Source: Nitrosomonadales bacterium (GTDB taxonomy: Bacteria; Pseudomonadota; Gammaproteobacteria; Burkholderiales; Gallionellaceae). From it: 32,516 nt of DNA. A program made the position numbers and the translations under genes. Below, in pieces: positions 18,197 to 26,559 of this stretch (positions are counted from its first letter, which is position 1; each line of letters opens with the position of its first letter). The stretch spans positions 1-32,516 of the forward strand of contig JACPEI010000023.1 of assembly GCA_016183575.1 (NCBI GenBank). The letters run 5' to 3'. Below the pieces are notes generated by a model. The model made no database searches. It saw nothing but the letters and a program-made list of their open reading frames with translations, and had not been told where the DNA came from.

Positions 18197-19372
18197 TCAT
18201 GCAAGCCACTGCTCCGTAGCCAAACAAGCTGCTGGAACAGCAGTCACCCCTTCCGCCAACGGCCATGAATTGCCTTCGCCGTGGCATACCACATACAAAT
18301 GATCCAGCCTCAAAACTTCCTTTGCAGAACGCATGGAAGCTGTCACTTGCGGCGACTTAGTCAATTTGACTTCAAATCCAAGGCGGCGGCCCTCCTGCAG
18401 GATGAGCAAATCCAGCTCCGCACCGGCATGCACCCCCCAGAAAAATGCCTCTCCGCGTTTTGCCCCGGTGCAGCGGACGACCTCGCGCACAATAAAGCCC
18501 TCCCACGAAGCACCGCATTTTGGATGCGCCAGCAAAGCATCCCGCTCACCGATACCCAGCAAACTATGCAGCAATCCCGTATCCGCCACATAAACCTTGG
18601 GCGCTTTAACCTCGCGTTTTCCCACATTCGCATGCCAGGGCATCAGGCGAAATGCCATGAACGTTCCTTCCAATATATCCAGATAACGCGACACCGTCTT
18701 ATCGCTCACCCCCAGCGCCCGCGCCAATTCACTGCCGTTCCAGGTTTGCCCGTGATAATGCGCCAGCATGGTCCAGAAGCGGCGCAATGTCAGCGCGGGC
18801 AGATGAATACCCAACTGCGGCAGATCTCGTTCAAGATAAGTGCGGATAAACGCCTCGCGCCATTCACGACTAAGCTGCGCATCGGTCGCAAGCAAAGCGC
18901 GCGGAAAGCCACCGCGCAGCCAACGGGTGTCCAGCCAGTCCGGCGCAGAGATGGACGAAGCAATTTCACTCAACTCCAGCCCGCCCAGCTCGTGAAAGAC
19001 CACCCTGCCTGCCAAACTCTCTGCGGTATGCTTGAGCAATTCAGGCGCAGCACTGCCCAGAATCAAAAATCGCGCAGGCGCGTCGGCGCGGTCAGCCAAC
19101 ACCCGCAGTAATGGGAAAATATCAGGGCGGAGTTGAATTTCGTCCAATACCACCAAGCCCTGCAACTCCCGCAGCACAAAAGCCGGATCGGCAAGCCGCG
19201 CCTGGTCATCCGGATCCTCCAGATCGAAATGTCGCTTGGGGCCATCCCAGCCGTCTTCCAATTGTCGTGCAAGCGTCGTTTTACCGACCTGCCGCGCCCC
19301 TAAAATGGCAACTATCGGAAAATTGGCAAGCTGACGCTTGAGCAATTCAAGATGATGTGTTCGTAAGATCAT
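18197..19372 (-). CDS. AAA ATPase with DUF4143 domain
   Basis: 391 residues. The N-terminal AAA_14 ATPase has Walker A LGARQVGKTTLARQL (about residues 24-38), Walker B LQGLVVLDEIQLRPD and sensor motif RFLILGSAAPELL. A winged-helix-like middle (NGSELARALGVSDKTVSRYLDILEGTF) leads into the C-terminal DUF4143 domain, which has a nuclease-like core (HAGAELDLLILQEGRRLGFEVKLTKSP: the E/D...E-x-K pattern of the PD-(D/E)xK fold). Such proteins are widespread in bacteria and archaea; their biochemical role is not settled. The gene stands alone. It has no ribosome site: a perfect TATAAT ends 6 bases before the ATG, and a 16-bp palindrome covers the promoter, so it is probably a leaderless, self-regulated or stress-regulated gene. 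Confidence 0.9.
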   Translation of the reverse strand: MILRTHHLELLKRQLANFPIVAILGARQVGKTTLARQLEDGWDGPKRHFDLEDPDDQARLADPAFVLRELQGLVVLDEIQLRPDIFPLLRVLADRADAPARFLILGSAAPELLKHTAESLAGRVVFHELGGLELSEIASSISAPDWLDTRWLRGGFPRALLATDAQLSREWREAFIRTYLERDLPQLGIHLPALTLRRFWTMLAHYHGQTWNGSELARALGVSDKTVSRYLDILEGTFMAFRLMPWHANVGKREVKAPKVYVADTGLLHSLLGIGERDALLAHPKCGASWEGFIVREVVRCTGAKRGEAFFWGVHAGAELDLLILQEGRRLGFEVKLTKSPQVTASMRSAKEVLRLDHLYVVCHGEGNSWPLAEGVTAVPAACLATEQWLA

Positions 19373-19378
19373 TGAAAT

Positions 19379-19422
19379 ATTATATATGAAATATCGGCAT
19401 CACAATCCGATATTTCATATAT
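19379..19422 (-). promoter_or_regulatory. Palindromic operator and leaderless promoter of the AAA/DUF4143 gene
   Basis: A perfect 16-bp inverted repeat (ATATATGAAATATCGG at 19382-19397 and its complement at 19407-19422) surrounds a 9-base spacer. On the minus strand TATAAT occupies 19384-19379, placing the predicted first transcribed base at about the A of the ATG (19372). A weak -35-like GATTGT lies at 19407-19402 with a 17-base spacer. A dimeric repressor bound here would block RNA polymerase. Confidence 0.65.
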
Positions 19423-19708
19423 TTAAGGCTAACTTTTTGCACCGCAAGGGCATGGCCCCTTTGTTCTGTATCAACTGGCGCTGCAAATCAAGCAAGCCGA
19501 GTAATCAGGATAAAAACAGGCCATTGCAGTTGCTTTACATTCAAACAAACGTTTGATACGCTTGTTTTGCAGTTCGCGGCTTTGTTTTTCACAATTCCGG
19601 GGGTGCGGCGAAAATCACCGGGAAATTTGTGGCGGAATGGGCGCGGGTGCAATTCATGAACTGCACCAGCAAAAATTTCACCGGCAGAAATTTATAGAGA
19701 TTCTCAAC
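19423..19708 (+). promoter_or_regulatory. Intergenic control region of the efflux operon with a TetR-type operator
   Basis: No gene is seen in this stretch. At 19541-19556 the sequence TCAAACAAACGTTTGA has the palindromic core CAAACGTTTG (19546-19555), the kind of site bound by TetR-family repressors. A TTTACA -35-like hexamer sits just upstream (19534-19539), so the operator would cover the promoter. The regulator encoded at the end of the same operon is the obvious candidate ligand sensor. An untranslated leader of about 140 bases follows. Confidence 0.5.
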
Positions 19709-20836
19709 ATGACAACTTTAACCAAGCCGATAATTTATATGCTCCTTCTGGTTGCCTTGCTGGCCGGTTGCGGCAAGGCAAATGACAAACCCGCCGCGCC
19801 CGGCCCCGGCGCGGGAATGCCGCCGCCCGAAGTGGACGTGATCACCGTCGCCGCAGGCAGCGCAACGCTCACGCAGGATCTGCCGGGACGCTTGCAGGCT
19901 TACCGCACGGCGCAGGTGCGCGCGCGCGTCGAGGGAGTGATTGAAAAGCGCCTGTTTCAGGAAGGCAGCGATGTACGAGCTGGCGCATCCCTGTTCCAGA
20001 TCGATGCGCGCACTTATCGCGCGGCCGCCGAAGCCGCCAGGGCAGACCTGATGATCGCGCGCCAGACCGTCGAGCGCTACCAGCCGCTGCTCGAAATCAA
20101 GGCGGTCAGCCGGCAGGAATATGATCTGGCCGCCGCCCAGGCCAAGCAGGCCGAAGCCGCGCTGATCCGCGCCGAGGAAGACCTGGAAAACGCCAGTGTC
20201 CCCGCCGCGATTTCCGGGCGCATCGGCCGCGCGCTGGTGACCGAGGGCGCGCTGGTCGGCAGGGGCGAGGCCACGCTGCTGGCGACCATCGAGCAGCTCG
20301 ATCCGATCTACGTCAACTTCACCCAGCCCGGCGCGGATGTGTTGCGCCTGAGGCGAGCCGTCAAGTCGGGCAGACTCAAGCGCGCCGAATCCGCCAGCGT
20401 GGAAATGCTGCTGGAAGACGGCAGCGTCTATCCGCAATCCGGCAAGATATTTTTCACGGACATGGCGGCCGATCCGGCCACCGGCGCGGTCAGCTTGCGC
20501 GCCGAATTCCCCAACCCGCAACGCGAATTGCTGCCCGGCATGTTCGTGCGCCTGCGCTTCCCGCAAGCGCTGGCGGACAACGCCATCCGCGTGCCGCAGC
20601 GCGCCGTGCAGGCCAATCCGCAGGGGCAGTTTGTAATGGTCGTGACTCCCGACGGCAAGGCCGCGCCGCTGCCGGTGAAAACCGGCGGCATGGCAGGCAG
20701 CGATTTCATCATCGCCGAAGGCTTGAAGGGCGGCGAGCAGATCATCGTGAACGGCCTGCAGAAGGCGCGCCCGGGGACACAGGTGACAATTCAGAAGACA
20801 GAACCCACCGTACCAGCCAGCAAAAAAGGGGGCTGA
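19709..20836 (+). CDS. RND efflux periplasmic adaptor lipoprotein (AcrA/MexA family)
   Basis: Membrane fusion protein of 375 residues linking the inner-membrane RND pump to the outer-membrane channel. ATG 19709 gives a lipoprotein signal peptide (LLLVALLAGCGK; lipidated cysteine in LAGC), so this start is preferred over an in-frame ATG at 19553. After a proline-rich linker come the beta-barrel strand PPPEVDVITV, the lipoyl half (GRLQAYRTAQVRARVEGVIEKRLFQEGSDVRAG), the alpha-helical hairpin (AAAEAARADLMIARQTVERY to AEAALIRAEEDLENA), the second lipoyl half, and the C-terminal barrel with FVRLRFPQALADNAIRVPQRAVQ. First gene of a plus-strand RND operon. Confidence 0.93.
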   Translation: MTTLTKPIIYMLLLVALLAGCGKANDKPAAPGPGAGMPPPEVDVITVAAGSATLTQDLPGRLQAYRTAQVRARVEGVIEKRLFQEGSDVRAGASLFQIDARTYRAAAEAARADLMIARQTVERYQPLLEIKAVSRQEYDLAAAQAKQAEAALIRAEEDLENASVPAAISGRIGRALVTEGALVGRGEATLLATIEQLDPIYVNFTQPGADVLRLRRAVKSGRLKRAESASVEMLLEDGSVYPQSGKIFFTDMAADPATGAVSLRAEFPNPQRELLPGMFVRLRFPQALADNAIRVPQRAVQANPQGQFVMVVTPDGKAAPLPVKTGGMAGSDFIIAEGLKGGEQIIVNGLQKARPGTQVTIQKTEPTVPASKKGG

Positions 20837-20873
20837 TTCATGCTCGCCAAATTCTTCGCATCGTTACACGACT

Positions 20874-20944
20874 GGAACGCGGACGGGGACGTCCGCGCTC
20901 CCGGGCGCGAGCTGCCTTTCTACGCGGGAGCGTGGAACGAAATA
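20874..20944. repeat. GC-rich hairpin repeat between adaptor and pump genes
   Basis: GGAACGCGGACG, a GGGA loop and CGTCCGC form a 7-bp hairpin at 20879-20896. A GCTCCCGGGCGCGAGC segment follows, then GGGAGCGTGGAACG at 20926-20939. The end motifs GGAACG recur at both sides. This resembles dispersed intergenic repeats with GCGGACGTCC vocabulary. It could attenuate or stabilise mRNA between the two genes. Confidence 0.5.
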
Positions 20945-20966
20945 ATGAATTTATAGAGGCTTCCTG

Positions 20967-23900
20967 ATGTTCGCCAATTTTTTCATCGACCGCCCGATCT
21001 TCGCCTGGGTCATCGCCATCCTCATCACGTTTGCCGGGGCACTGGCGCTGCGCGCGTTGCCGGTATCGCAATATCCGTCGGTGGCGCCGCCCGCGCTGGA
21101 CATTTCCGTCACCTATCCCGGCGCATCGGCGCAGGTGGTCGAACAGAGCGCGGTGCAGTTGATCGAGCAGGAGATGAACGGCATCGACAACCTGCTCTAC
21201 ATGGATTCCAGTTCGCAGGTGGGTTCCGGGCAGGTGTCGCTCACCTTCCGCCCCGGCACCGACATCCAGTTCGCCTCGGTCGAGGCACAGAACCGCATCA
21301 AGCGCGTGGAAGCGCGCCTGCCGGACGACGTGCGGCGGCTGGGCGTGACGGTGACCCGCGCCGGGCGCAACTTCATCATGGTGGTCGCGCTGGCTTCGCC
21401 GGATGGGCATCTGGACGCCGTCGACCTCGGCAGCTACGCCACCGCCAGCGTGCTGGACCCGCTATTGCGCGTGCCCGGGGTGGGCGAGGTGCTGCTGTTC
21501 GGCACCGAATATTCGATGCGCATCTGGCTCAAACCGGACCGGCTGGAAGCCTACGCGCTCTCGCCCGCCGATGTCAGCCGCGCGGTGCGCGCGCAGAACG
21601 CGCTGCTGCCGCTGGGCGAAGTCGGGCAGTTGCCGTCCGCACCGGGGCAGGAAGTCAACGCCGTCCTCGGCAGCCGCGGGCGCCTCGTTACGCCGGAAGA
21701 ATTCGGCGACATCGTGGTGCGTGCCAGCCCGGATGGCTCATCGGTGAGACTCAAGGATATCGCCCGCATCGAACTGGGCGCGCAGGACTACAGCCGCGCC
21801 GCGCGCCTCAACAGCCAGCCGATCGCCGGTATGGCGATACGCATCACGCCGGGAGCGAACGCGCTGGCGACCGCACAAGGCGTGCGCGCCAAGATGCAGG
21901 AACTGTCGCGCTATTTCCCGCAGGGCGTGGACTGGGCGGTGCCCTACGACACCACGCGCTTCATCGAACTGTCCATACGCGAAGTGATCATCACCCTGCT
22001 GGAAGCGGCGGCGCTGGTGGTGCTGGTGATGTTTGTCTTCCTCGGAAACTGGCGCACCACGCTGATTCCCGCGATCGTCGTGCCGGTGTCGCTGCTGGGC
22101 GGGATGCTGGGGCTGTATGTTTTCGGTTTCTCGATCAACGTGTTGACGCTGTTCGCGATGGTGCTGGCGATCGGCATCGTGGTGGACGATGCCATCGTGG
22201 TGGTGGAGAACGTCGAGCGCAACATGCGCGCCAACCATCTCGATCCGCGCGCGGCGACCCGGCAGGCGATGAAGGAAATCACCGGCGCGATCATCGCCAT
22301 CACGCTGGTGCTGATGGCGGTGTTCGTCCCGATGGCGTTTTTCCCCGGCTCGACCGGCGCAATCTACCGCCAGTTCGCCGTCACGCTGGTAGTGACCATG
22401 GCGTTTTCCGCCTTCCTCGCGCTGTCGCTCACGCCGGCGCTGTGCGCAAGCCTGCTCAAGCATGACCCGGCAAACCTGGAGCACGGCTTCCACGGCCGCT
22501 TCAACCGTTTCTTCGGGCGCGTGACGGCTAGCTACGTCGGCAGGGTCAATCACGCCACGCGCCGGCTGCTGCGCTCGCTCGCAATTTACGCCGTGATCGT
22601 CGTGATCGCCGCGTGGACCTACATGAAACTGCCGGGCAGCTTCCTGCCGGAAGAAGACCAGGGCTACATCGTCACCGCCATCCAGTTGCCGCCCGCAGCC
22701 ACGCGCGAAAGATCGCAGGCCGTGCTGGAATCGGTCGAGCAGTTTTTTCTGAAACAGCCGCAGGTGGACAAGGTGGTCGGCGTGCTGGGCTTTTCCTTCT
22801 TCGGCCGCGGCCAGAACATGGCGCTCGCCTTCGTCAGGCTCAAGGACTGGGACGAAAGGCCGGGCGAGGAAAACTCGGCGCAGGCGTTGATCAAGCGCGC
22901 CAACATGGAGTTCTTCCGCATGAAGCAGGCGATGCTGTTCGCGATCAATCCGCCGCCGATACCGGAGCTCGCCTCGGCCGGCGGCTTTGATTTCCGCCTG
23001 CAGGATCGCGGCGGGGTCGGGCGCGAAAAATTGATCGAGGCGCGCAATCAGGTGCTGGGCATGGCGATGGGCGACAAGCGCCTTGCCGCCGTGCGCCCCG
23101 AAGGCCAGGAACCCGCGCCGCAGCTGTTCCTCGACATCGACCGCGATAAGGCGGAGACGCTGGGAGTCGATGCCACCGACCTCAACGATACCCTGCAATC
23201 GCTGTTTGGCGTGTCCTATATCAACGACTTCGTGCGCCAGGGACGGGTGTTGCGCGTGCAAATGCAGGCCGAGGACGCGACGCGCCGGAGCGAGGCCGAC
23301 CTGATGCGCACGGCGGTGCGCAACAGTTCCGGAAACATGGTGCGCCTGTCCGAGTTCGTCAACACCAAATGGGTGGCGGGAGCGACCAAGCTCGACCGCT
23401 ACAACGGCCTGGCGGCGATGAAAATATCCGGGGCGACCGCGCCGGGTGTATCCAGCGGCGAGGCGCTCGCCGCGATGGAATCCATCGCGCTGAAACTGCC
23501 GCCGGGCATCGGCTTCGAGTGGTCGGGTATTTCGTCTGAGGAAAAAATCTCCGGCCAGCAGGCGCCGCTGTTGTTCGGCGTGTCACTGCTGGTGGTATTC
23601 CTGGTGCTCGCCGCCTTGTATGAAAGCTGGTCGATTCCATTGGCGGTGATGCTGGCCGTGCCGCTCGGCGTGTTCGGCGCGCTGCTCGCGGTTGAGCTGC
23701 GCGGGCTGCCCAACGACGTGTATTTCAAGGTCGGGCTGATCGCGATCATCGGGCTGGCTGCCAAGAATGCCATCCTGATCGTCGAATTCGCGCGCCGCCT
23801 CGAAGACGAGGGGCGCGAGCGCCTCGATGCCGTGCTGGAAGCCTGCCGCCTGCGCCTGCGCCCGATCCTGATGACTTCCATCGCCTTCGTCGCCGGCGTG

Positions 23901-24083
23901 TTTCCGCTGGCCATTTCCACCGGTGCGGGCGCCGAGAGCCGCCACGCCATCGGCACCGGCGTCATCGGCGGCATGGTCGCCGCCACCGTGTTTGCGATCT
24001 TCCTGGTGCCGGTGTTCTTCATGGCAGTGCGGCGCATCTTCCCGGGGCATGCGCGCGCGCAAGAGGAAAAACCGCATGAATAA
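20967..24083 (+). CDS. RND multidrug efflux pump, inner-membrane subunit (AcrB/MexB, HAE1 family)
   Basis: Proton-driven trimeric exporter of 1038 residues, standard length. The start MFANFFIDRPIFAWVIAI is typical. Proton-relay residues are present: the two aspartates in LAIGIVVDDAIVVVENVERNM in helix 4 and the lysine in IGLAAKNAILIVEFAR in helix 10. Two large periplasmic loops carry porter and docking domains; FFPGSTGAIYRQFAVTLVVTMAFSAFLALSLTPALCASLL and GSFLPEEDQGY are family hallmarks. Substrate is probably hydrophobic drugs, dyes or solvents, which sequence alone cannot decide. AGAGG precedes the ATG. The stop overlaps the start of the outer-membrane gene by 8 bases. Confidence 0.96.
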   Translation: MFANFFIDRPIFAWVIAILITFAGALALRALPVSQYPSVAPPALDISVTYPGASAQVVEQSAVQLIEQEMNGIDNLLYMDSSSQVGSGQVSLTFRPGTDIQFASVEAQNRIKRVEARLPDDVRRLGVTVTRAGRNFIMVVALASPDGHLDAVDLGSYATASVLDPLLRVPGVGEVLLFGTEYSMRIWLKPDRLEAYALSPADVSRAVRAQNALLPLGEVGQLPSAPGQEVNAVLGSRGRLVTPEEFGDIVVRASPDGSSVRLKDIARIELGAQDYSRAARLNSQPIAGMAIRITPGANALATAQGVRAKMQELSRYFPQGVDWAVPYDTTRFIELSIREVIITLLEAAALVVLVMFVFLGNWRTTLIPAIVVPVSLLGGMLGLYVFGFSINVLTLFAMVLAIGIVVDDAIVVVENVERNMRANHLDPRAATRQAMKEITGAIIAITLVLMAVFVPMAFFPGSTGAIYRQFAVTLVVTMAFSAFLALSLTPALCASLLKHDPANLEHGFHGRFNRFFGRVTASYVGRVNHATRRLLRSLAIYAVIVVIAAWTYMKLPGSFLPEEDQGYIVTAIQLPPAATRERSQAVLESVEQFFLKQPQVDKVVGVLGFSFFGRGQNMALAFVRLKDWDERPGEENSAQALIKRANMEFFRMKQAMLFAINPPPIPELASAGGFDFRLQDRGGVGREKLIEARNQVLGMAMGDKRLAAVRPEGQEPAPQLFLDIDRDKAETLGVDATDLNDTLQSLFGVSYINDFVRQGRVLRVQMQAEDATRRSEADLMRTAVRNSSGNMVRLSEFVNTKWVAGATKLDRYNGLAAMKISGATAPGVSSGEALAAMESIALKLPPGIGFEWSGISSEEKISGQQAPLLFGVSLLVVFLVLAALYESWSIPLAVMLAVPLGVFGALLAVELRGLPNDVYFKVGLIAIIGLAAKNAILIVEFARRLEDEGRERLDAVLEACRLRLRPILMTSIAFVAGVFPLAISTGAGAESRHAIGTGVIGGMVAATVFAIFLVPVFFMAVRRIFPGHARAQEEKPHE

Positions 24084-25599
24084 TTTCTTTCCAAAATCAA
24101 AAGTGGATATCGTAGGGTGCATTCCATGCACCCATGAAAATGGTGCATGGAATGCACCCTACATGGCTAAAAATAAATGGAATAAAACTCTGTGTGCTGT
24201 TGCCTTGGCCGCAACGTTGAGCGGCTGTTCGCTGACGCCCGAATACCAGCGCCCCGCCGCACCCATCGCCGCAGCCTGGCCGGATTTCGCCAAACCGGGC
24301 GGCGCGCGCCGGATCGCGGACACCGTCTGGCAACGCTATTACCCCGACCCGCGCCTGCAAGGGCTGATAAGCGCCGCGCTGGAAAACAACCGCGACCTGC
24401 GCATCGCCACCGCGCGCATTGCCGAGGCGCGCGCGCAATACGGCATCCAGCAGGCCGACCGGCTGCCGAATCTCAACGTCATCGCCGGGCGCAATGCCTC
24501 GCTGACGCCGGCGGGCGCATCGGCATTCACCGCCAATGCGATCCACTCGCAGCGCTACGATGTGGCCATCAGCCTGGTGTCATTCGAACTGGATTTCTGG
24601 GGGCGGGTCGCCAGCCTGAGCAAGGCCGCGAAGGCCAACTATCTCGCGACCGAAGCCGCACAGCGCGCCTTCCGGCTATCGCTGATCGCCGACTTGGCGA
24701 ATGCCTACTTGTCGTTGCAGGAGCTGCGCGAACGCGCACAGCTCGCCGCGGAAACCGCGAGGGCGCGCGCCGAAACCCGCGAATTAACAGCGCACCGCCG
24801 CGACCTCGGCGTGTCCAGCGACCTGGATTTCCTGCAGGCCGACGGCGCATATCAGGCCGCCGTCGCAGAGCGTGCGAGTCTCGAACGGCAACAGGCCGCC
24901 GCCGAGAACCTGCTCGACTTGCTGGTCGGCCAGCCGGTGGCGCAGATGAAAGACTTGCCCGCCGGACGCAGCCTCGCCGAACAGGACATCGCCCCCGACC
25001 TGCTCGCCGGACTGCCCGCCGAGGTGTTGTTGCAGCGCCCCGACGTGCTGGCCGCCGAGCACAAGCTGATCGCCGCGAATGCGAACATCGGCGCGGCGCG
25101 CGCGGCTTTCCTGCCGCGCATCATGCTGACCGGCAGCGTCGGCACCGCCAGCCGCACGCTCGCCGGGCTGTTCGATGCGGGCAGCGGCGCATGGAGTTTC
25201 CAGCCCGCGCTCACGCAACCGCTGTTCGATGCCGGGCGCAATTCTGCCAACCTGGATGTCGCCGAGGCGCGCAAGGTCATCGCGGTCGCCGAATACGAGA
25301 AAACCATCCAGCAGGCGTTCCGCGAAGTGGCGGACCTGCTGAATGCGCGCGAGAAACTCGCCGAGCAACTCGCCGCGCAGCAGGCCAACGCCGACGCGCA
25401 AAACCGGCGCCTGAAGCTGGTGGAAGCGCGCTACGGGGTGGGCATCGCCAACCATCTGGAAGTGCTGGATGCGCAACGCGAATCGTTCGCCGCACAACAG
25501 GGCGCGTTGCAGGTGCGGCGCACCCAGCTGTCGGCCGCCGCGCAGCTTTACAAGGCGCTTGCCGGGCAAGACAGCGCGGCGAATGAGGCCGGCGAATGA
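24076..25599 (+). CDS. RND efflux outer-membrane lipoprotein (OprM/NodT family) with a repeat in its leader
   Basis: TolC-like channel of the tripartite pump. The mature part starts at the lipobox TLSGCS; then LTPEYQRPAAPIAAAWPDF, VWQRYYPDPRLQGLISAALENNRDLRIATARIAEARAQYGIQQADRLP, two OEP repeats with long helices, and RPDVLAAEHKLIAANANIGAARAAFLPRI are typical OprM motifs. The ATG at 24076 overlaps the pump gene stop and has a good ribosome site (AGAGGA), giving 507 residues. A 60-bp palindromic element (24107-24166) lies in frame between MNNFFPKSK and the signal sequence KNKWNKTLCAVALAATLSGC. Another start, ATG 24163 (478 residues), lies inside that element and has no clear ribosome site. Both give the same mature lipoprotein. 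Confidence 0.9.
   Translation: MNNFFPKSKVDIVGCIPCTHENGAWNAPYMAKNKWNKTLCAVALAATLSGCSLTPEYQRPAAPIAAAWPDFAKPGGARRIADTVWQRYYPDPRLQGLISAALENNRDLRIATARIAEARAQYGIQQADRLPNLNVIAGRNASLTPAGASAFTANAIHSQRYDVAISLVSFELDFWGRVASLSKAAKANYLATEAAQRAFRLSLIADLANAYLSLQELRERAQLAAETARARAETRELTAHRRDLGVSSDLDFLQADGAYQAAVAERASLERQQAAAENLLDLLVGQPVAQMKDLPAGRSLAEQDIAPDLLAGLPAEVLLQRPDVLAAEHKLIAANANIGAARAAFLPRIMLTGSVGTASRTLAGLFDAGSGAWSFQPALTQPLFDAGRNSANLDVAEARKVIAVAEYEKTIQQAFREVADLLNAREKLAEQLAAQQANADAQNRRLKLVEARYGVGIANHLEVLDAQRESFAAQQGALQVRRTQLSAAAQLYKALAGQDSAANEAGE
24107..24166. repeat. 60-bp palindromic element inside the outer-membrane factor leader
   Basis: Second copy, inverted relative to 18092-18151: ATATC, 51-bp inverted repeat with identical 21-base arms and a different 9-base loop, then ATGG. 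Its 60 bases are open in the reading frame and encode IVGCIPCTHENGAWNAPYMA. The candidate start ATG at 24163 is the last part of the element. Confidence 0.9.
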
Positions 25600-26234
25600 T
25601 GCATGAAGCCGGAACCGCGACCGAACAAACCCGCGCGCGGCTGCTGGATGCGGCGCGCGAAGTGTTCTCGCAGCATGGCTTCCAGGGAGCGACGGTGCGC
25701 GAAATCTGCCGCCGCGCCGAAGCGAATGTCGCAGCGGTGAATTACCACTTCGGCAGCAAGGATGGCCTGCTCGCCGAAGCCTTGAATTTCGCACCGCTCA
25801 AGGCCATGCAGCTCGCAAATATCGAAGCTGGCGGCGCACCCGAGATGCGGCTGTGCCTGTTTATCCGCGATTTCATGCTGATGCTGCTGGATGAAACCAA
25901 CGGCTCGCTGCCCTGCCGGATCATGGCGCGCGAGCTGGCCGATCCCACACCCGCGCTGGACAAGATCGTGCGCGAAGCCATAGCGCCGCTGCATGAATTC
26001 CTCGGCGAACTGCTGCGTGAAATCGCCGGAGAAAAAACCGGCGAAGCCGAACTGCGCCGGTGCATGCACAGCATCCTCGGCCAATGCCTGTATTACCGCC
26101 ATTCCCATCCGGTGCTGCAGCGCCTGCATCCCAGGCTGCGCTATGACCAGAAAGAAATCGCAGCAATTGCCCTGCACATCGCGGATTTTTCTCTCGCAGG
26201 AATTAATGCCATTTCCAAACCGACAGCCAAATAA
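25596..26234 (+). CDS. TetR family regulator (CecR-like) of the efflux operon
   Basis: 212 residues. The N-terminal helix-turn-helix domain reads TRARLLDAAREVFSQHGFQGATVREICRRAEANVAAVNYHFGSKDGLLAEAL, a clear TetR pattern with the NYHFGSKDGL recognition helix end. The C-terminal ligand domain (CRIMARELADPTPALDKIV, MHSILGQCLYYRHSHPVLQRL) resembles the CecR/YbiH class with DUF1956. Its ATG overlaps the TGA of the outer-membrane gene by 3 bases, so it is the last cistron and would report on its own operon. The palindrome at 19541-19556 is its likely target. An alternative start is the next ATG, 3 bases on. Confidence 0.92.
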   Translation: MMHEAGTATEQTRARLLDAAREVFSQHGFQGATVREICRRAEANVAAVNYHFGSKDGLLAEALNFAPLKAMQLANIEAGGAPEMRLCLFIRDFMLMLLDETNGSLPCRIMARELADPTPALDKIVREAIAPLHEFLGELLREIAGEKTGEAELRRCMHSILGQCLYYRHSHPVLQRLHPRLRYDQKEIAAIALHIADFSLAGINAISKPTAK

Positions 26235-26269
26235 ATCGGCAGGGCCAGGGCGCGATTAACCAGCCGCAA

Positions 26270-26301
26270 AACAAACCACCGGCCTTGGCCGGTGGTTTGT
26301 T
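26270..26301. terminator. Strong terminator between tetR and the convergent small gene
   Basis: A perfect 15-bp stem (AACAAACCACCGGCC with its complement) around a TT loop. The stem ends in A/T-rich sequence on both sides, so it can serve both the plus-strand efflux operon and the minus-strand gene at 26329. Confidence 0.85.
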
Positions 26302-26328
26302 AGTTAACTGCTGGCGAATTCCGCGCGC

Positions 26329-26559
26329 TCAGGTATTCCCCCCGCCTTCGTAGATGCCTTGCCTGGCGCGTTCGAGTTCCTGCTCCATAGTGTAATGATG
26401 CTCTGAAGCACCCACAGCAACGAAGGCGGGGCTGGCATGCCCTCCTTGATTCAACAGTTCCTTGATAACCGCATTGGCATCGCTGATGGGAGGCACCATA
26501 AGCATTAGCAGTTGGTCGTAGACCTCGCGGTCGATGGAGATTTGAATTTGATCAGTCAT
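26329..26559 (-). CDS. Small hypothetical protein, ribbon-helix-helix-like N-terminus
   Basis: 76 residues with a good ribosome site (AGGAG) before the ATG, so it is probably real. The N-terminus DQIQISIDREVYDQLLMLMVPPISDANAVIKELL has the strand-helix-helix pattern of MetJ/Arc or CopG-like proteins, although the match is loose and the MVPPISD turn is unusual. The C-terminal part (AFVAVGASEHHYTMEQELERARQGIYEGG) is polar and helical. No toxin gene is adjacent. It ends at the shared terminator. I do not recognise a named family. The 136 bases upstream to 26695 hold only its promoter region. Confidence 0.65.
   Translation of the reverse strand: MTDQIQISIDREVYDQLLMLMVPPISDANAVIKELLNQGGHASPAFVAVGASEHHYTMEQELERARQGIYEGGGNT

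Noticed and set aside
18197-19372. AAA/DUF4143 gene as part of a prophage or defence island
   Set aside because: No integrase, phage, toxin or restriction gene lies nearby; it stands between housekeeping 6S RNA and an efflux operon.
21738-23261. Long 507-codon open frame on the minus strand
   Set aside because: It lies fully opposite the RND pump gene, whose motifs are clear; the minus translation is His/Arg/Gln-rich with no domain pattern. It is a by-product of GC-rich codon use.
23923-24075. Start of the outer-membrane factor gene inside the pump gene (153 bases further upstream)
   Set aside because: The frame is open there only as a shadow of the pump gene; ATG 24076 has a ribosome site and the usual short overlap.
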